Shown: positions 10,685 through 19,911 of the stretch, in pieces
How the letters are laid out: each line of letters begins with the position of its first letter
Position numbering within the stretch: position 1 is the stretch's first letter
Assembly: GCA_002900995.3 (NCBI GenBank)
Contig: CM035308.1
Coordinates: forward strand, 4,363,053 to 4,427,052
Origin: Ganoderma boninense
Lineage: Eukaryota; Basidiomycota; Agaricomycetes; Polyporales; Polyporaceae
Length of the DNA stretch: 64,000 bases
Direction: 5' to 3'
The notes under the pieces: model-generated
What the model was told of the DNA's origin: nothing
Databases searched by the model: none
Seen by the model: only the letters and a program-made list of their open reading frames with translations
Program-made: the position numbers and the translations under genes

Positions 10685-11329
10685 TCTTTCTTTCTAGATC
10701 CCGTTTATTGCCGTGCGAGGCCGAGCCTCATGGTAGGCCTTGAATACATGTAGTAGCTACGAAGAATGGATAATGGTCGGCGTTACCTGGGGCTTGAAAG
10801 CCCGTGCAAAACTAGGGGGTTGTCGAGGGGGGAGTAACGTTGACGTCGGTGCCGAGGCACGCTGCAACGCAGGGAGGTCGGGGACAATGCGAGGTGGTGG
10901 GTAGTATCGTAGTGAGAGAGGGAGAAAGGCACGGCTGCGGAACTGTGCAATGCGAGCGTCCACCCTCTCCCGGCCATTGAAGGCAAGGGAGCGGGATATA
11001 AACCTGCCACCTACTGGGTGCGATTGCGCCCCTGGGTCTTGCCTCTTACTGCGGTCAGGAGTACGTGCGGCGGTTGCCCCGCCGTACGTCAGAACTCCCC
11101 CGTCCCTAGAGCGGGTGGACGCCCGCAGTGCAAAGTTCCGTGGGATCTGACAGAGCGCGAGATACATGGCGTGGTAGCGTAGGGCAGTGAACTGCTGTAA
11201 TGTAGAGAGGAGGGGGAGAAGGGGGGGGTGGTCACATACGCGATCGGCTTGCTTGCTTGCATCTGCAAACGTAAGAGCAAGATGAGGTGGGGTGCGCGAC
11301 AACGAGGGGTGAGAGATGCGAGGAGGTGC

Positions 11330-14300
11330 TTAGCGTGAGGATCGATCGCGGTGACGTGCCCGAGCAGGGCCGTCATTGGAGGGTTGTTGAGGTGTAACAT
11401 TGCCGAAGGTGTGCGCGAGCCTCTTAGTTGCGCCAACGTAGCGCAGGAGGGGTTGCCACGCGTCCGGGGTGCCGAGCAGTGTGGACAGGTCTCGACCTCG
11501 GCGGCCCATACCCGAGAGATAGCACGCCCGTGCATGGGAGTGTGCGGGGCACGAGAGGAGGTAGTGAAGGACGGTTTCTGGAGCACTGCCGCATGCCGGG
11601 CAGGTAGGCGCAGGAGCGCGTCCTATGCGGTGCAGGTGCGAGTTGAGGGGGACATGGCTGCAACGCAGCTGGAAGAGGACCGCGGCCTGCCGTCGGGCGA
11701 GCGGCTTGATAGACTTCATATATTTGGGGGAGGGGAGAGCGGGGTCAGTACTGATGAATCTGCGACCACGCACCGAGTTGCGCCAGCCCGCAGTTGCCTT
11801 GTCAGTGAGGGCTTTCGCATATGCGAGCTTGACCTTCGCTGCACTGATTGGGAGTGGTCGGCGCAGGAGGCTCGGAAGGCGTCCAGCCGAGCTGTTGTGT
11901 GCTGCGCCCTGCGCGGCAAGTTTTGCCTCCGTGTCTGCAAGCTCGTTTCCTTCAATGCCAGTGTGGCCGGGGACCCAGCGCAGCGTGAGTTGCGGTCGAT
12001 GGACATTCTTGGTGATACCGTGCTTTCGAAGTAGCTCTGCCCTCTGCAAGAGATAGTCAGTAAGGTAATGCGAGGGGCGAGTGCTTATCTGCTGGGATGC
12101 CTCGATGGAGGACTTGTTGTCGAGAGCGACCGACGGGTCGTTGACGGCGTTCTTCTCTGAGCGGAGGAGCTCTGTCCCCATGATCGAGCCTACGATCTCC
12201 GCTTCGTAGTTGCCATATTCCGTGGAGGGGCCCAGATAGTAGCGGAGGGTACGGTGACGCGCCGTGCCCTTGCGGACGAGCACGGCTGCTGCGCCCACGC
12301 CACCATCCTTCTCCGATCCGTCCGAGTAGACAGAGACGTCGTGATCACGCATCCACTGCTCGTCCTTCTTCACTGCGTCGTCCTTGTCGTCGTAGGTGAG
12401 GGCGCGGGCGGCTGGCCGCATGCCGGGGTGGTGGCGTGCCGGGCGCATGGTTTCTATGCGAGTTGGGGAGTCTGGGGATACGTAAGTGTGGAGAAGCTCG
12501 TGAAGCTGCGAGCGGTGGCGTTTGACATAGCGGGCCGCAGCCCGCCGAATGTGAGGTGTAAGTGGGTGCGAGAGGGGGAGCGTGCACATCCGGACCGTTG
12601 CACGGTGGCAGAGCTTGTCGATGAGGAGGGGGAAGGGCAGGACGTCCGCATGTGCTGTCATAATGTCAGTAGCAGTGGTGCGCATCGCGCCTGTGATCAG
12701 TGTTACTGCTTCTCGATGGACGCGGCTGAGCTTGTTGACCGCCCCTACCGAGCCACGGCTGCGGCGCGCTCCATCCGGCTTGGTGATTGGGGTGATGAAC
12801 GTGTCAACCGCATAAAGGGTGCTGGGGACAGCCACCGCGAGGTAGAGTCGACGGATGAGTGCAGGAGCCAGGCCGTATTGTGAGCGTGCGAGCCGCCGCA
12901 GTGCCGTGACCCAGACCAGCCCCTTGCCCAGTGCCATCGCCACATGCTGGTGGAAGCGAAGTCGATTGTCGACTAGCACCCCTAGGAATCGATGGTGCGC
13001 AGAAGGGGCGATGGTGGTGTCCCCCAGCACGAGCTCTGGTCCCAGAGCCTCCGTAGCGCGCCGGGTCATGTTGAGGAGTCCGAACTTGTCGAGTGCGAAG
13101 TGGGAATTGTGTGAGGTAGACCACTCGCGTGCCCCGCCTGGTCGGTCGAAAAAATCCTGCAACTTGCTGTGAGTGTCAGCAAAAGTGCGTCCCACCGTGA
13201 TGAGGGCAACGTCGTCCATCGATCCAACTGCGATCTCGCCACCTTTGATACGGGCACTGCTGATAAGGGGGGTGTTAAAGAAACCGTAGAGGATGACAGA
13301 GAGAGGGCAACCCTGGTCGATGCCACTGGTGATGTCAAAGGGCTCGGAGTTGAAGTCGTCGAAGCGGAGGCGTGTACAGCGCCCGTCAAGCTTGCGACGT
13401 AGCCAGTCCGTGACCACCTTGGGCACGCCCAGCATACGCATATTGTGGAAAAGCCGCTCTGGGGTGGCGGCTGGGAAGGCGGACTTGATGTCGAGGAAGA
13501 GGACCGAGGCCACCTTACCCTGACGCCATGCATCCCTAACCGTCTTGGTCACCAGGTGGATGGAGTCGGTTGTGGTGCGTCCTGGTCTGCCCCCGAACTG
13601 GTAGTCTGCAAGCAGTGAGAGTGTCTCTGCCTGATAAACTAGGACGTCAGCCACACAGCGTGATAAGATTTTGGACATGCAGTTGAGTAATGCGATGGGG
13701 CGGTGTGCCTTCGCCGTTGTATAGTCCGTCTTCCCGGGCTTGCGCAGGACGATCGTGTCTGAGATCTGCCAAACAGCGGGGTAGTAATGTAAGTGGAAGG
13801 TTGCCCTAAAGAGGGTGCCTAAAAGCGGCGTAAGCAGGTCGCGGCAATGGATGTACACCTCATTCGGGATGCCGTCCGGGCCAGGTGCCTTGAATGCCCG
13901 AAGCGCAGCGATGGCGCGCTCTACCTGCAGGTTAGATATGTCAGTAAACTCAAAGCGCGGCGGCGGATATTCGTGTTCCGGGGTGCGGGGTGGTGCAGGG
14001 CCTGGCGGGAGGAAGAAGGTGCTGTAAAACTCTTCGCCCTTGGCGGCGTTGTCTGTGAGAATGCGGGAAGGGTCAGCAACAGATTTGAGGGAAGGGATTC
14101 GCACCGCGCCGCCATCTGACGGCCCCTTTTTGAGGAAGCGGTGTGCCGCCCAGATTGAGTGTGCGTCCGTGTCATCGAGGAAGGAGGTCCAGCAGTCCTT
14201 GCGGGCGTACTTGATGCGCTCGGCATATCGGTTGCGGATCTGTCGGTATTCCTCGTGTGCCGGATGGTCTGGGTCGCGCTCATGCTTGTGGGCTGCGCGC

Positions 14301-15349
14301 CCTGCGCGCTGCTTCTGTTTCCGGAGGGCGGAGAGGTCCTTGGACCACCACCTCCTGGAGAAAGGCGTAGGGTTAGTGAATGGTACCTCCTGCTCAACTG
14401 CATCTGCTATAGCTGCATTGAGGCGCTGTAGGTAGGCGTCGAAATCCGCGGTCGTGCGGATATCGGGGTCGATCGGGTGGGTGTCCAGATAAGCTTGCAG
14501 AGCCGTGTTGAAGGCGTTCCAGTCAACTTCGCGGAAGTTGCGTCGCCGCTGAGGTGTTGAGGGAGCTAGGGGAAGATCGAGCAGGGTTAATATGGGAAAA
14601 TGGTCAGTTTTGGTGGGCCGCAGGTGAGGGGCTGTGGTGCAGCGGTCAACGAGATCGATGAGACCGGAGGAGCAGAAGACGTTGTCGGGGCGAGTGAGGT
14701 TGCGAGTGCTGAGTGCCTCGAGGGTGGGGAGCCCAGCTGGGAGGGCCATTTCTAAATCAAAGTCAGCCAGGTAGCGAAGGAGTTGCTGCGAGCGATCAAG
14801 GGCTCGCCGCGTGAAGAGGTGGTGATTGCGGGGCTCGTCCCACGCGGGGTTGTGTCTGTTAAAATCACCCAGCCACATTAGCGAATCTGCCCGCTCGCCA
14901 TCAGCACGCACGCCTCCAAGCTTCCTAGTCGCACGAGCGACTGCGTGAAGCACGCGGTCGTGGTCACCATCGACGTAGAGATTGAAGATGTGGATGCGCT
15001 GTCCGCCTGCTTCCAGAGTGATTGCTGACACGTCCATGGAGGGGATGTTGAGAGGGCGCCAGGAGTTGGAGGAGATGGACGTGTTGACCAGGAGCACCGA
15101 GCGGCAGGGGAGGTCGGAGTCGAGGTGGCCATCGGGGTAGACGACCGTCCATGGGAAGGCTGAGCGGGTACGCTTGAGCGGGTCCATGTAAGGTTCTTGG
15201 ATGGCTAGAATGTCGTAGTCCCGCGGATCAGCGGAGTGAAGGAGGTCGTACTGCGCCGTACTGGAGCGATTGACGTTCTGCTGCCAAATGCGAAGTTGGC
15301 GGAGGGAATGGGCTTCTGGCTCCCCGGGGTTGCGGCGTTCAGGCATCAT
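11330..15349 (-). CDS. LINE ORF2: endonuclease / reverse transcriptase / RNase H
   Basis: 1,339 aa, unbroken. An N-terminal AP-type endonuclease shows QQNVNRS, AIQEPYMDP, WLGDFNRHNPAW and TDHFPI. The reverse transcriptase has HRPIALLNCMSKI, FLDIKSAF (motif A), GIDQGCPLS (motif B) and GSMDDVAL (motif C, about residue 708; both Asp present but Ser where Tyr/Phe is usual). The RNase H (about 1,000-1,140) has the four acidic positions in YSDGS, YEAEIVG, ALDNKSS and GNELADTEAK. A C-terminal CPACG...HYLLSC knuckle follows. The start ATG overlaps the end of ORF1 by 11 nt in another frame, which suggests coupled re-initiation. Works in target-primed reverse transcription. Confidence 0.92.
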   Translation of the reverse strand: MMPERRNPGEPEAHSLRQLRIWQQNVNRSSTAQYDLLHSADPRDYDILAIQEPYMDPLKRTRSAFPWTVVYPDGHLDSDLPCRSVLLVNTSISSNSWRPLNIPSMDVSAITLEAGGQRIHIFNLYVDGDHDRVLHAVARATRKLGGVRADGERADSLMWLGDFNRHNPAWDEPRNHHLFTRRALDRSQQLLRYLADFDLEMALPAGLPTLEALSTRNLTRPDNVFCSSGLIDLVDRCTTAPHLRPTKTDHFPILTLLDLPLAPSTPQRRRNFREVDWNAFNTALQAYLDTHPIDPDIRTTADFDAYLQRLNAAIADAVEQEVPFTNPTPFSRRWWSKDLSALRKQKQRAGRAAHKHERDPDHPAHEEYRQIRNRYAERIKYARKDCWTSFLDDTDAHSIWAAHRFLKKGPSDGGAVRIPSLKSVADPSRILTDNAAKGEEFYSTFFLPPGPAPPRTPEHEYPPPRFEFTDISNLQVERAIAALRAFKAPGPDGIPNEVYIHCRDLLTPLLGTLFRATFHLHYYPAVWQISDTIVLRKPGKTDYTTAKAHRPIALLNCMSKILSRCVADVLVYQAETLSLLADYQFGGRPGRTTTDSIHLVTKTVRDAWRQGKVASVLFLDIKSAFPAATPERLFHNMRMLGVPKVVTDWLRRKLDGRCTRLRFDDFNSEPFDITSGIDQGCPLSVILYGFFNTPLISSARIKGGEIAVGSMDDVALITVGRTFADTHSKLQDFFDRPGGAREWSTSHNSHFALDKFGLLNMTRRATEALGPELVLGDTTIAPSAHHRFLGVLVDNRLRFHQHVAMALGKGLVWVTALRRLARSQYGLAPALIRRLYLAVAVPSTLYAVDTFITPITKPDGARRSRGSVGAVNKLSRVHREAVTLITGAMRTTATDIMTAHADVLPFPLLIDKLCHRATVRMCTLPLSHPLTPHIRRAAARYVKRHRSQLHELLHTYVSPDSPTRIETMRPARHHPGMRPAARALTYDDKDDAVKKDEQWMRDHDVSVYSDGSEKDGGVGAAAVLVRKGTARHRTLRYYLGPSTEYGNYEAEIVGSIMGTELLRSEKNAVNDPSVALDNKSSIEASQQISTRPSHYLTDYLLQRAELLRKHGITKNVHRPQLTLRWVPGHTGIEGNELADTEAKLAAQGAAHNSSAGRLPSLLRRPLPISAAKVKLAYAKALTDKATAGWRNSVRGRRFISTDPALPSPKYMKSIKPLARRQAAVLFQLRCSHVPLNSHLHRIGRAPAPTCPACGSAPETVLHYLLSCPAHSHARACYLSGMGRRGRDLSTLLGTPDAWQPLLRYVGATKRLAHTFGNVTPQQPSNDGPARARHRDRSSR

Positions 15350-16829
15350 TCAAGTGGGAGGTGGAGGTCGCAGGCGAGCGGACGGAGTAGTTGAGCGTGG
15401 ATTGGGTCATACGGGCTTGCGCGGCCGCCGCCGCACGGAGTCTCTGCGAGGGCGGTGGCGGGGGCTTGTCGATGGGGTCTTGAACGAACTCCCAGAGGGT
15501 GCCTCGTGGTGGCTCATCGAGCTGGGGGACCCAAGAGTCGGGATCTGCAGTAGGGAAGAAGCGGAGGCGGTTCTCGGGGTGCCTTGCATCCGCGCGGCGG
15601 AGTCTGTCGAGGAAGATGGGACAGTCCCTGCTCCAGGTGGGGTGGCCACCCTTACCGCACGCCGCGCACCTGTGTTCGCGCGGGTCTTGATGCGTGCATT
15701 CGCTGGTTCTGTGCGCGCGTCCGCACGTGCCGCACTTATCTTTCTGTTCAGGACAGTCGCGGGCCAGGTGGCGAGCGTCGTAGCGGTGGCACTTGGCGCA
15801 TCGCATGGGTTCAGCAAGGTTCTTGCGTGCTGATACGTGTTTGCCGGCGAGCGTGAGTCCCCTGCTTATGAGGGTGTTCGCCGCTGTGGGACTATTAATT
15901 GTTAGTAGTAAATGCGCAAACCGCTGCTCACGATGCCTCCGCGCCACTGGCTTAATCCAGCGCGCCTCCGTTATGGAGTTTTGAGGCATCCCCACATCCT
16001 CTTCTACCTCCCTCCATGCCGCGGGCTCATGCGGGTCAAAGGAAATTGGGACGAACTCCGCCACCAACTTATAAGGCCTGATTCTCAGCTTGGCCGTGCC
16101 GCCGAGGGCGCTCTCAAGGTCGCCCGCATGTTCACGGAGCCACTGCGCCTGCTCCATCTGCGCACATTCCAGGATGACCCCGCCGTTGGCTAGAGTCCTG
16201 GCCGCCACGAACTTAGTGCCCTCAGGCGTGTTAAAAACGTAGTTAAGGGATTCGTTCGCGATCGCAAGGAGGGTGTTCGGGGCAGCATTAGCTCCTTCCT
16301 CGTCCGGGAAAGGGAATTCGTCGACGAGAAGCTGCCTCGCCAGCAACCGCTCCCGATCCGCGACCTGTATCTGCGCCGCGCGCTCCGGGCCAGGGGGAGG
16401 GGCACTGGCCGCCGCCGCATACGAGAATGGTGGGAACCTGGGAGGGAACTCACCTGTGCCCGTACCGGGTTCTGGGTTGCCTCGTCCTTCTACTGACGCG
16501 AAAGCCCGCTCTACGCTACTGCGCACCGCCTCCTCGATCCTCGGAGCGTCCTCGATCTTCTCTTGCAGGGCGGTGCCCGCCTGTAGCAGACTGCTCTCGG
16601 CGGTGGCGACGAGGGCGCTCACCTGTGCCGTAATTTCTTTAGTCACCGAGACTGCGATGCGGTCGCTCACCTCGTTCTCTATGGCCTTCTGTGCGTAGCG
16701 ATGAAGGGCGACTAGCCCGTCCGAGATCGTGGCACCCGCTTTGGCGGCAATGAGCAGGATGCCCGCTACGAGTCCCTCTATCGTGGGTTCTCCCGCCGGT
16801 ACGAACTCCTGCGCCCGCAGCGTGTGCAT
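15339..16829 (-). CDS. LINE ORF1: zinc-knuckle RNA-binding protein
   Basis: About 496 aa from the first ATG in this frame. The frame is open for some 15 codons upstream, so the true N-terminus may be longer and is apparently cut off by the inverted-repeat block. The N-terminal third is Ala/Glu-rich and probably coiled-coil. Residues about 340-395 hold three CCHC-type knuckles (CAKCHRYDARHLARDC, CGTCGRAHRTSEC, CAACGKGGHPTWSRDC). This is the standard LINE ORF1 layout for binding element RNA. It ends TGA at 15,339, overlapping the ORF2 start. Confidence 0.85.
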   Translation of the reverse strand: MHTLRAQEFVPAGEPTIEGLVAGILLIAAKAGATISDGLVALHRYAQKAIENEVSDRIAVSVTKEITAQVSALVATAESSLLQAGTALQEKIEDAPRIEEAVRSSVERAFASVEGRGNPEPGTGTGEFPPRFPPFSYAAAASAPPPGPERAAQIQVADRERLLARQLLVDEFPFPDEEGANAAPNTLLAIANESLNYVFNTPEGTKFVAARTLANGGVILECAQMEQAQWLREHAGDLESALGGTAKLRIRPYKLVAEFVPISFDPHEPAAWREVEEDVGMPQNSITEARWIKPVARRHREQRFAHLLLTINSPTAANTLISRGLTLAGKHVSARKNLAEPMRCAKCHRYDARHLARDCPEQKDKCGTCGRAHRTSECTHQDPREHRCAACGKGGHPTWSRDCPIFLDRLRRADARHPENRLRFFPTADPDSWVPQLDEPPRGTLWEFVQDPIDKPPPPPSQRLRAAAAAQARMTQSTLNYSVRSPATSTSHLNDA

Positions 16830-16870
16830 TGCTTCCGCCAACGTCGTGTACTTCTTCTGTGCGTCTGTAC

Positions 16871-17546
16871 GGTCGCCGAGCAGGATCAGGTTAGAATTTC
16901 AACAGAGTCAGGTTAAGTTCCTGAGATGTTCGTGCCAGGTGGTCAGCCGGCGGGATCTGACCGGGAAACTATGCCTTTTATGGAAGGCGTCGGGAGTCGG
17001 GAGATGCTGTCCATTTACCCGGGACACCTCGAGCTCGCTGTCTTTGATCTCTTCGTCGCCGTGCCGTACGGTGAGCTGCTGTATCTTCGTGCCCACTTGG
17101 TTTTTTGTAGGCGCGTAAAGCTCAAAATGGTATCGTTACATTACCCCGCTGACTGTCATTAATATACACAATATTGACTGGACTTATAACCACCAATGCC
17201 GTCCTGAAAACGCAGTGTTTAGCGGGTAAACAACAGCTTCCATGGCGTTATGTAATGAGAGAGGTGCACGGTAATGGCCTTTGTTAAACTCGTACAGACG
17301 TCGTCACCCGGTCTGAAAAAGACCGCCGCTGATTACAACCCCCGTAGGTTCTACAGGGCTGCTCACTGTCGCAGGCAGCGAGGACGAGGTCACACACAGC
17401 GACCGTGAAGGCGGCACATTGATGGTATTTTTGCCTGAAAAGGCAGGTTAGAGCGCTTAACAGCGGCTAAGATTGGTCGGCCATGTCAGTTCACAGAAAT
17501 GATGAGCCTGGTTTTTGAAAATTCAACCTGATCCTGCTCGGCAACC
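16871..17546. other. Inverted-repeat-bounded block inside the LINE 5' region
   Basis: A block of about 0.6 kb bounded by inverted arms: 16,875-16,892 is the exact reverse complement of 17,525-17,542 (18 of 18), with a weaker match extending to about 30 nt. The right arm lies in the ORF1 frame; the left one interrupts what looks like the start of ORF1. The interior seems more A/T-rich and holds three small hairpins (17,310-17,324; 17,341-17,358; 17,432-17,445), two closed by GAAA-type loops. No protein family recognised. It could be an inserted element, an inversion, or a structured leader. Confidence 0.55.
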
Positions 17547-17554
17547 GTAGTCTG

Positions 17555-17715
17555 TTACGTGCTTGTCCTCGGCCGTGATGGGCTTCGCCGTCCTTGTCGT
17601 GACGGTCGAGCCCGCCGTTGCTCCCACAGGCAGCTTCTTCGTGCCTGGCGCGCTGCTGCTTCCGATGATCTTCGGGCGCCGCCGTTACTCGACGGCGGTG
17701 GCGAGGCCATCGAGG
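17555..17715 (-). pseudogene. Displaced N-terminal segment of LINE ORF1
   Basis: Minus-strand coding-like sequence reading MASPPPSSNGGA and, after a frame change, KKLPVGATAGSTVTT and KPITAEDKH. It stops making sense at the inverted arm. Joined in imagination to the NLILLGDR frame beyond the block it would give a sensible ORF1 start. The frame change suggests decay or a base error. Confidence 0.4.
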
Positions 17716-17810
17716 TATTACCTATATTAGTATTGGGCGTAGAATTGAAGTATGTTCTAATGTCGTTTCGTGTCGCCAGTTCCAGTGGTGAGTACCGCAC
17801 GACGTCGCCG

Positions 17811-17876
17811 GCTCCTATTGGCTGACGACCGTGGGAAAGTTGCCGAGGTGGTGGTACTGGAAAGAGGAGCGTCCCC
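17811..17876 (-). ncRNA. Candidate HDV-like self-cleaving ribozyme at the LINE 5' end
   Basis: The element transcript begins GGGGACGCTCCTC. Two helices can be drawn as a pseudoknot: GGGGA (1-5) with UUCCC (40-44), and GCUCCU (7-12) with AGGAGC (61-66), with CCAAU just before the last strand, where HDV-like folds keep their catalytic cytosine. R2 and some other LINEs start with such ribozymes. P3 and P4 are weak here, so this is only a fold by eye. Confidence 0.25.
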
Positions 17877-17889
17877 GTGATGATAGCTT
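17877..17889. repeat. LINE target-site duplication, right copy
   Basis: GTGATGATAGCTT, identical to 10,672-10,684. It continues into the kinase sequence CCTCTTCGTTAGCAGG shared by the paralogues. Confidence 0.9.
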
Positions 17890-18125
17890 CCTCTTCGTTA
17901 GCAGGACTGAGGACCTTCACGACGAACCGCGGGGGCTGGGATGCGTTGGTGGCATAAACGCTACCCTGCAAGAAGAGGGCCCCGGCAACGCCAGTGAGTG
18001 CTGTTTGCTACAACGATGCGCGATGTACGCACAATATTAAGTGGCTCTTCCAGGACTACGCCACGTTTTATAAGTTCTGGGTGTGTTTTTAAAGCCTCGG
18101 GAACCTGTAGGTAGTCGGGCAACAT
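17877..18125 (-). pseudogene. Kinase-like copy II-b, N-terminal part (split by the LINE)
   Basis: Exon 1 starts at 18,125 (MLPDYLQVPEALKTHPEL) and exon 2 runs GSVYATNASQPP, FVVKVLSPANEEEAII, breaking exactly at the LINE duplication. Together with 9,775-10,684 it makes one subfamily II kinase. Head-to-head with an NDUFV1 fragment, like its paralogues. Confidence 0.8.
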
Positions 18126-18204
18126 CGTCGGAGGAACCTGGAGCTGGGACGGCGGATGGGTAGGCCGAGCCTGGACCCCAGCCACCGGGCGACGAGGGAT
18201 GGTC

Positions 18205-18226
18205 GTAAACGAGACCAAACAACGGT
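18205..18226. promoter_or_regulatory. Shared motif in kinase/NDUFV1 divergent promoter (copy at II-b)
   Basis: Matches GTAAACnnGACCAAACAACG, found at the same place upstream of II-c (31,037) and II-h (53,059). Likely a conserved element of the bidirectional promoter. Confidence 0.4.
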
Positions 18227-18239
18227 TCGGCATTGCCCG

Positions 18240-18582
18240 AGTGTCGACTCTACGCTCCCTTCGTTCATCGTCGCTCTGACGCGTATATATCCTCCACGAG
18301 CGATGGATTTCCTGCCTCCGCCGCTCGAGCTTATATTTGTACCGCTTTCTTTCTGCAGGCCATTTCATGCCAAGCTGCTGCGTCGCTCGTATGCTGGCTA
18401 CCTGTATTCGTTAGTATGGCGGCTTGAAAGTCGAAGGACCAGGACGGTATCTTCATCAACGCGTACTGCAAGCGCCACCATGGCAGCAAGGGATCTCAGG
18501 CCTGATATAAGCCCGCCCTTTGCAGTTTCGCTGCGACCGGCACGCGACTATTGGATCATCCTGACCATCAAACAGGCTCGTT
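18240..18582 (+). pseudogene. NDUFV1 5' fragment 2 (pseudogene)
   Basis: Decayed match to exons 1-3 of the gene at 53,158. The intron 1 acceptor context TTTCTGCAGG, a piece resembling [33 protein letters not shown], and the exon 3 stretch encoding WIILTIK are visible. It ends abruptly at about 18,582, where dehydrogenase-like sequence begins. Divergent from kinase II-b. Confidence 0.65.
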
Positions 18583-19230
18583 ATGCTCGAGGAGCTCGCC
18601 GATCGCGTCATACAGGAGCATGGTACCTGTTTCGTGACGAAGTACGGAGACGCGCCAAAGGGGCTAGTCGAGGCGGTCGTAAAAGAACTCGGAGGGCTTT
18701 ACGCAGTGAGTACGCGAGCCAGCATAATCGATCCCCTCCCTGCGAGTACTGATTTTGGGGCTGCAGGTCACCGCGAACGCAGGCGTGCCTTCGGCTGGCG
18801 TTCGCCACGACGCCAGGCGTTCGTCCAATGCTCAATTAACTCGCCGCGCTCGTCATCCTCAACCCTCATTTCTCTTTCCCCTTGTTTGTCTGGTTTGTAA
18901 GGGCCGATGGCAGGGCCTATGGACAGGAGGTTCTCGGTCTCTTCTTCTCGCATGGGCTCGCGCGACGCCATCGGTGTACCGAAGGGCACATCTTCTGCAC
19001 CGCGTCCCATCGCGGGGAAGAGGGGTACGTCTCGGGAACACTAGTATGCTCTGCTGAACGGAACTGGATGACCGGCGCCGCACGACAGGGTACGAGGAGC
19101 ACGCGCGGCCGTGCGCGAGCCGGTTCGCGGTACGCGGCCTGACGCAATGCACGGCGCTGGATTACTGGGAGTATGGGTTCACCGTGCGCGTGAAGGGTAC
19201 GCACCCGAAATCACTGGGCCACCCCGACGC
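18583..19230 (+). pseudogene. Short-chain dehydrogenase (SDR) relic
   Basis: A first piece reads EELADRVIQEHG, a variable stretch, then VVKELGGLYA, an intron-like GTGAGT...CTGCAG, and VTANAGV, the NAG motif of classical SDRs. A second piece near 19,140-19,200 reads ALDYWEYGFTVRV, like the strand after the YxxxK helix in SDRs. The Rossmann GxxxGxG and the active-site YxxxK are missing. It is a truncated, frame-broken copy carried into the cluster. Confidence 0.5.
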
Positions 19231-19911
19231 GAGTGGCTACTGCACTCAAGGAGTCGTGCATATCCCTGCAGGCTGAGCATAGTCTGGTTCTACGCGACAC
19301 TTGCACAAATGAGCGGCCTGTCGATTTGCTTCTTTACGTTGGCAGGGGACGATGGCGCTTCGAAATTCTCCAGCATTGTTCCGGAGGATGGACGCTACTA
19401 TGTTTCCCCCGAGCCTTAGCTTGCTACGTGATTGGAGTCCTGGCTTCACGATGTTAATGCGGAATCGTTGAGGGTGCACGACTGTAATCGATGGCTGCAA
19501 TTGGGAGCAACTTCGAGTCGTCTTTATATTGCTACCAGTGTCAATTGAGGGTGGGTATGCAACGGGAGCGTTGGGTAGGCGACTGGGGATGGGCTGAGTA
19601 TCGACGACGGGAGCAGCAGAGAGGAGTATGTATATCATATACAATGCATGGAGTCTCGACCGTTCGACGGAAGAATCACAGGCTGTGCTCGAGATCGGCT
19701 CAGCCTCAGGACCTTCCCATGTTACCCTCCTCCCATCCACCGCCCTCTCCCGCTCTCGTCCACTTCTCACCTCTCGAGTACTACTCCCGCCCCTTTGTGT
19801 CTACCTCCTCAAGCTGCTCGCAGTGATTTACCTCTCTTCTGGGGTCGGGCTCAGCAATGTCGCCCATTGAACGCCCACCGCTCGCTCGGCAGTTTCTTCC
19901 CGCCGGCCGCC

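Larger units (their letters stand above)
10685..17876 (-). mobile_element. Full-length LINE (RNase H-bearing, Tad1/I-like), 7.2 kb
   Basis: Non-LTR retrotransposon read on the minus strand, inserted in exon 2 of kinase II-b and flanked by a perfect 13-bp target-site duplication. Order from its 5' end: leader with a possible ribozyme, displaced start of ORF1, an inverted-repeat-bounded block, ORF1 with zinc knuckles, ORF2 (endonuclease, reverse transcriptase, RNase H, CCHC), and a 3' UTR of about 640 bp (10,685-11,329). It ends in GAAA repeats rather than poly(A). Domain order and RNase H fit fungal Tad1-type elements; clade assignment is an inference. ORF2 has no visible lesion, so the insertion looks young. 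Confidence 0.9.

Noticed and set aside
10757..11302. 181-codon frame downstream of LINE ORF2
   Set aside because: Lies in the LINE 3' UTR, no domain; likely chance in GC-rich DNA.
11351..14435. Several plus-strand frames of 130-227 codons opposite ORF2
   Set aside because: Antisense shadows of the long reverse-transcriptase ORF.
16830..16841. ORF1 start at a TTG codon
   Set aside because: Nothing favours a TTG start; the first ATG is 16,829 and the real N-terminus may lie beyond the inverted-repeat block.
16902..17509. Bacterial or vector contamination inside the LINE
   Set aside because: Its look (hairpins, SD-like GAGAGAGG before an ATG) raised the idea, but I recognise no bacterial gene and the flanking arms are LINE sequence; left open as a search.
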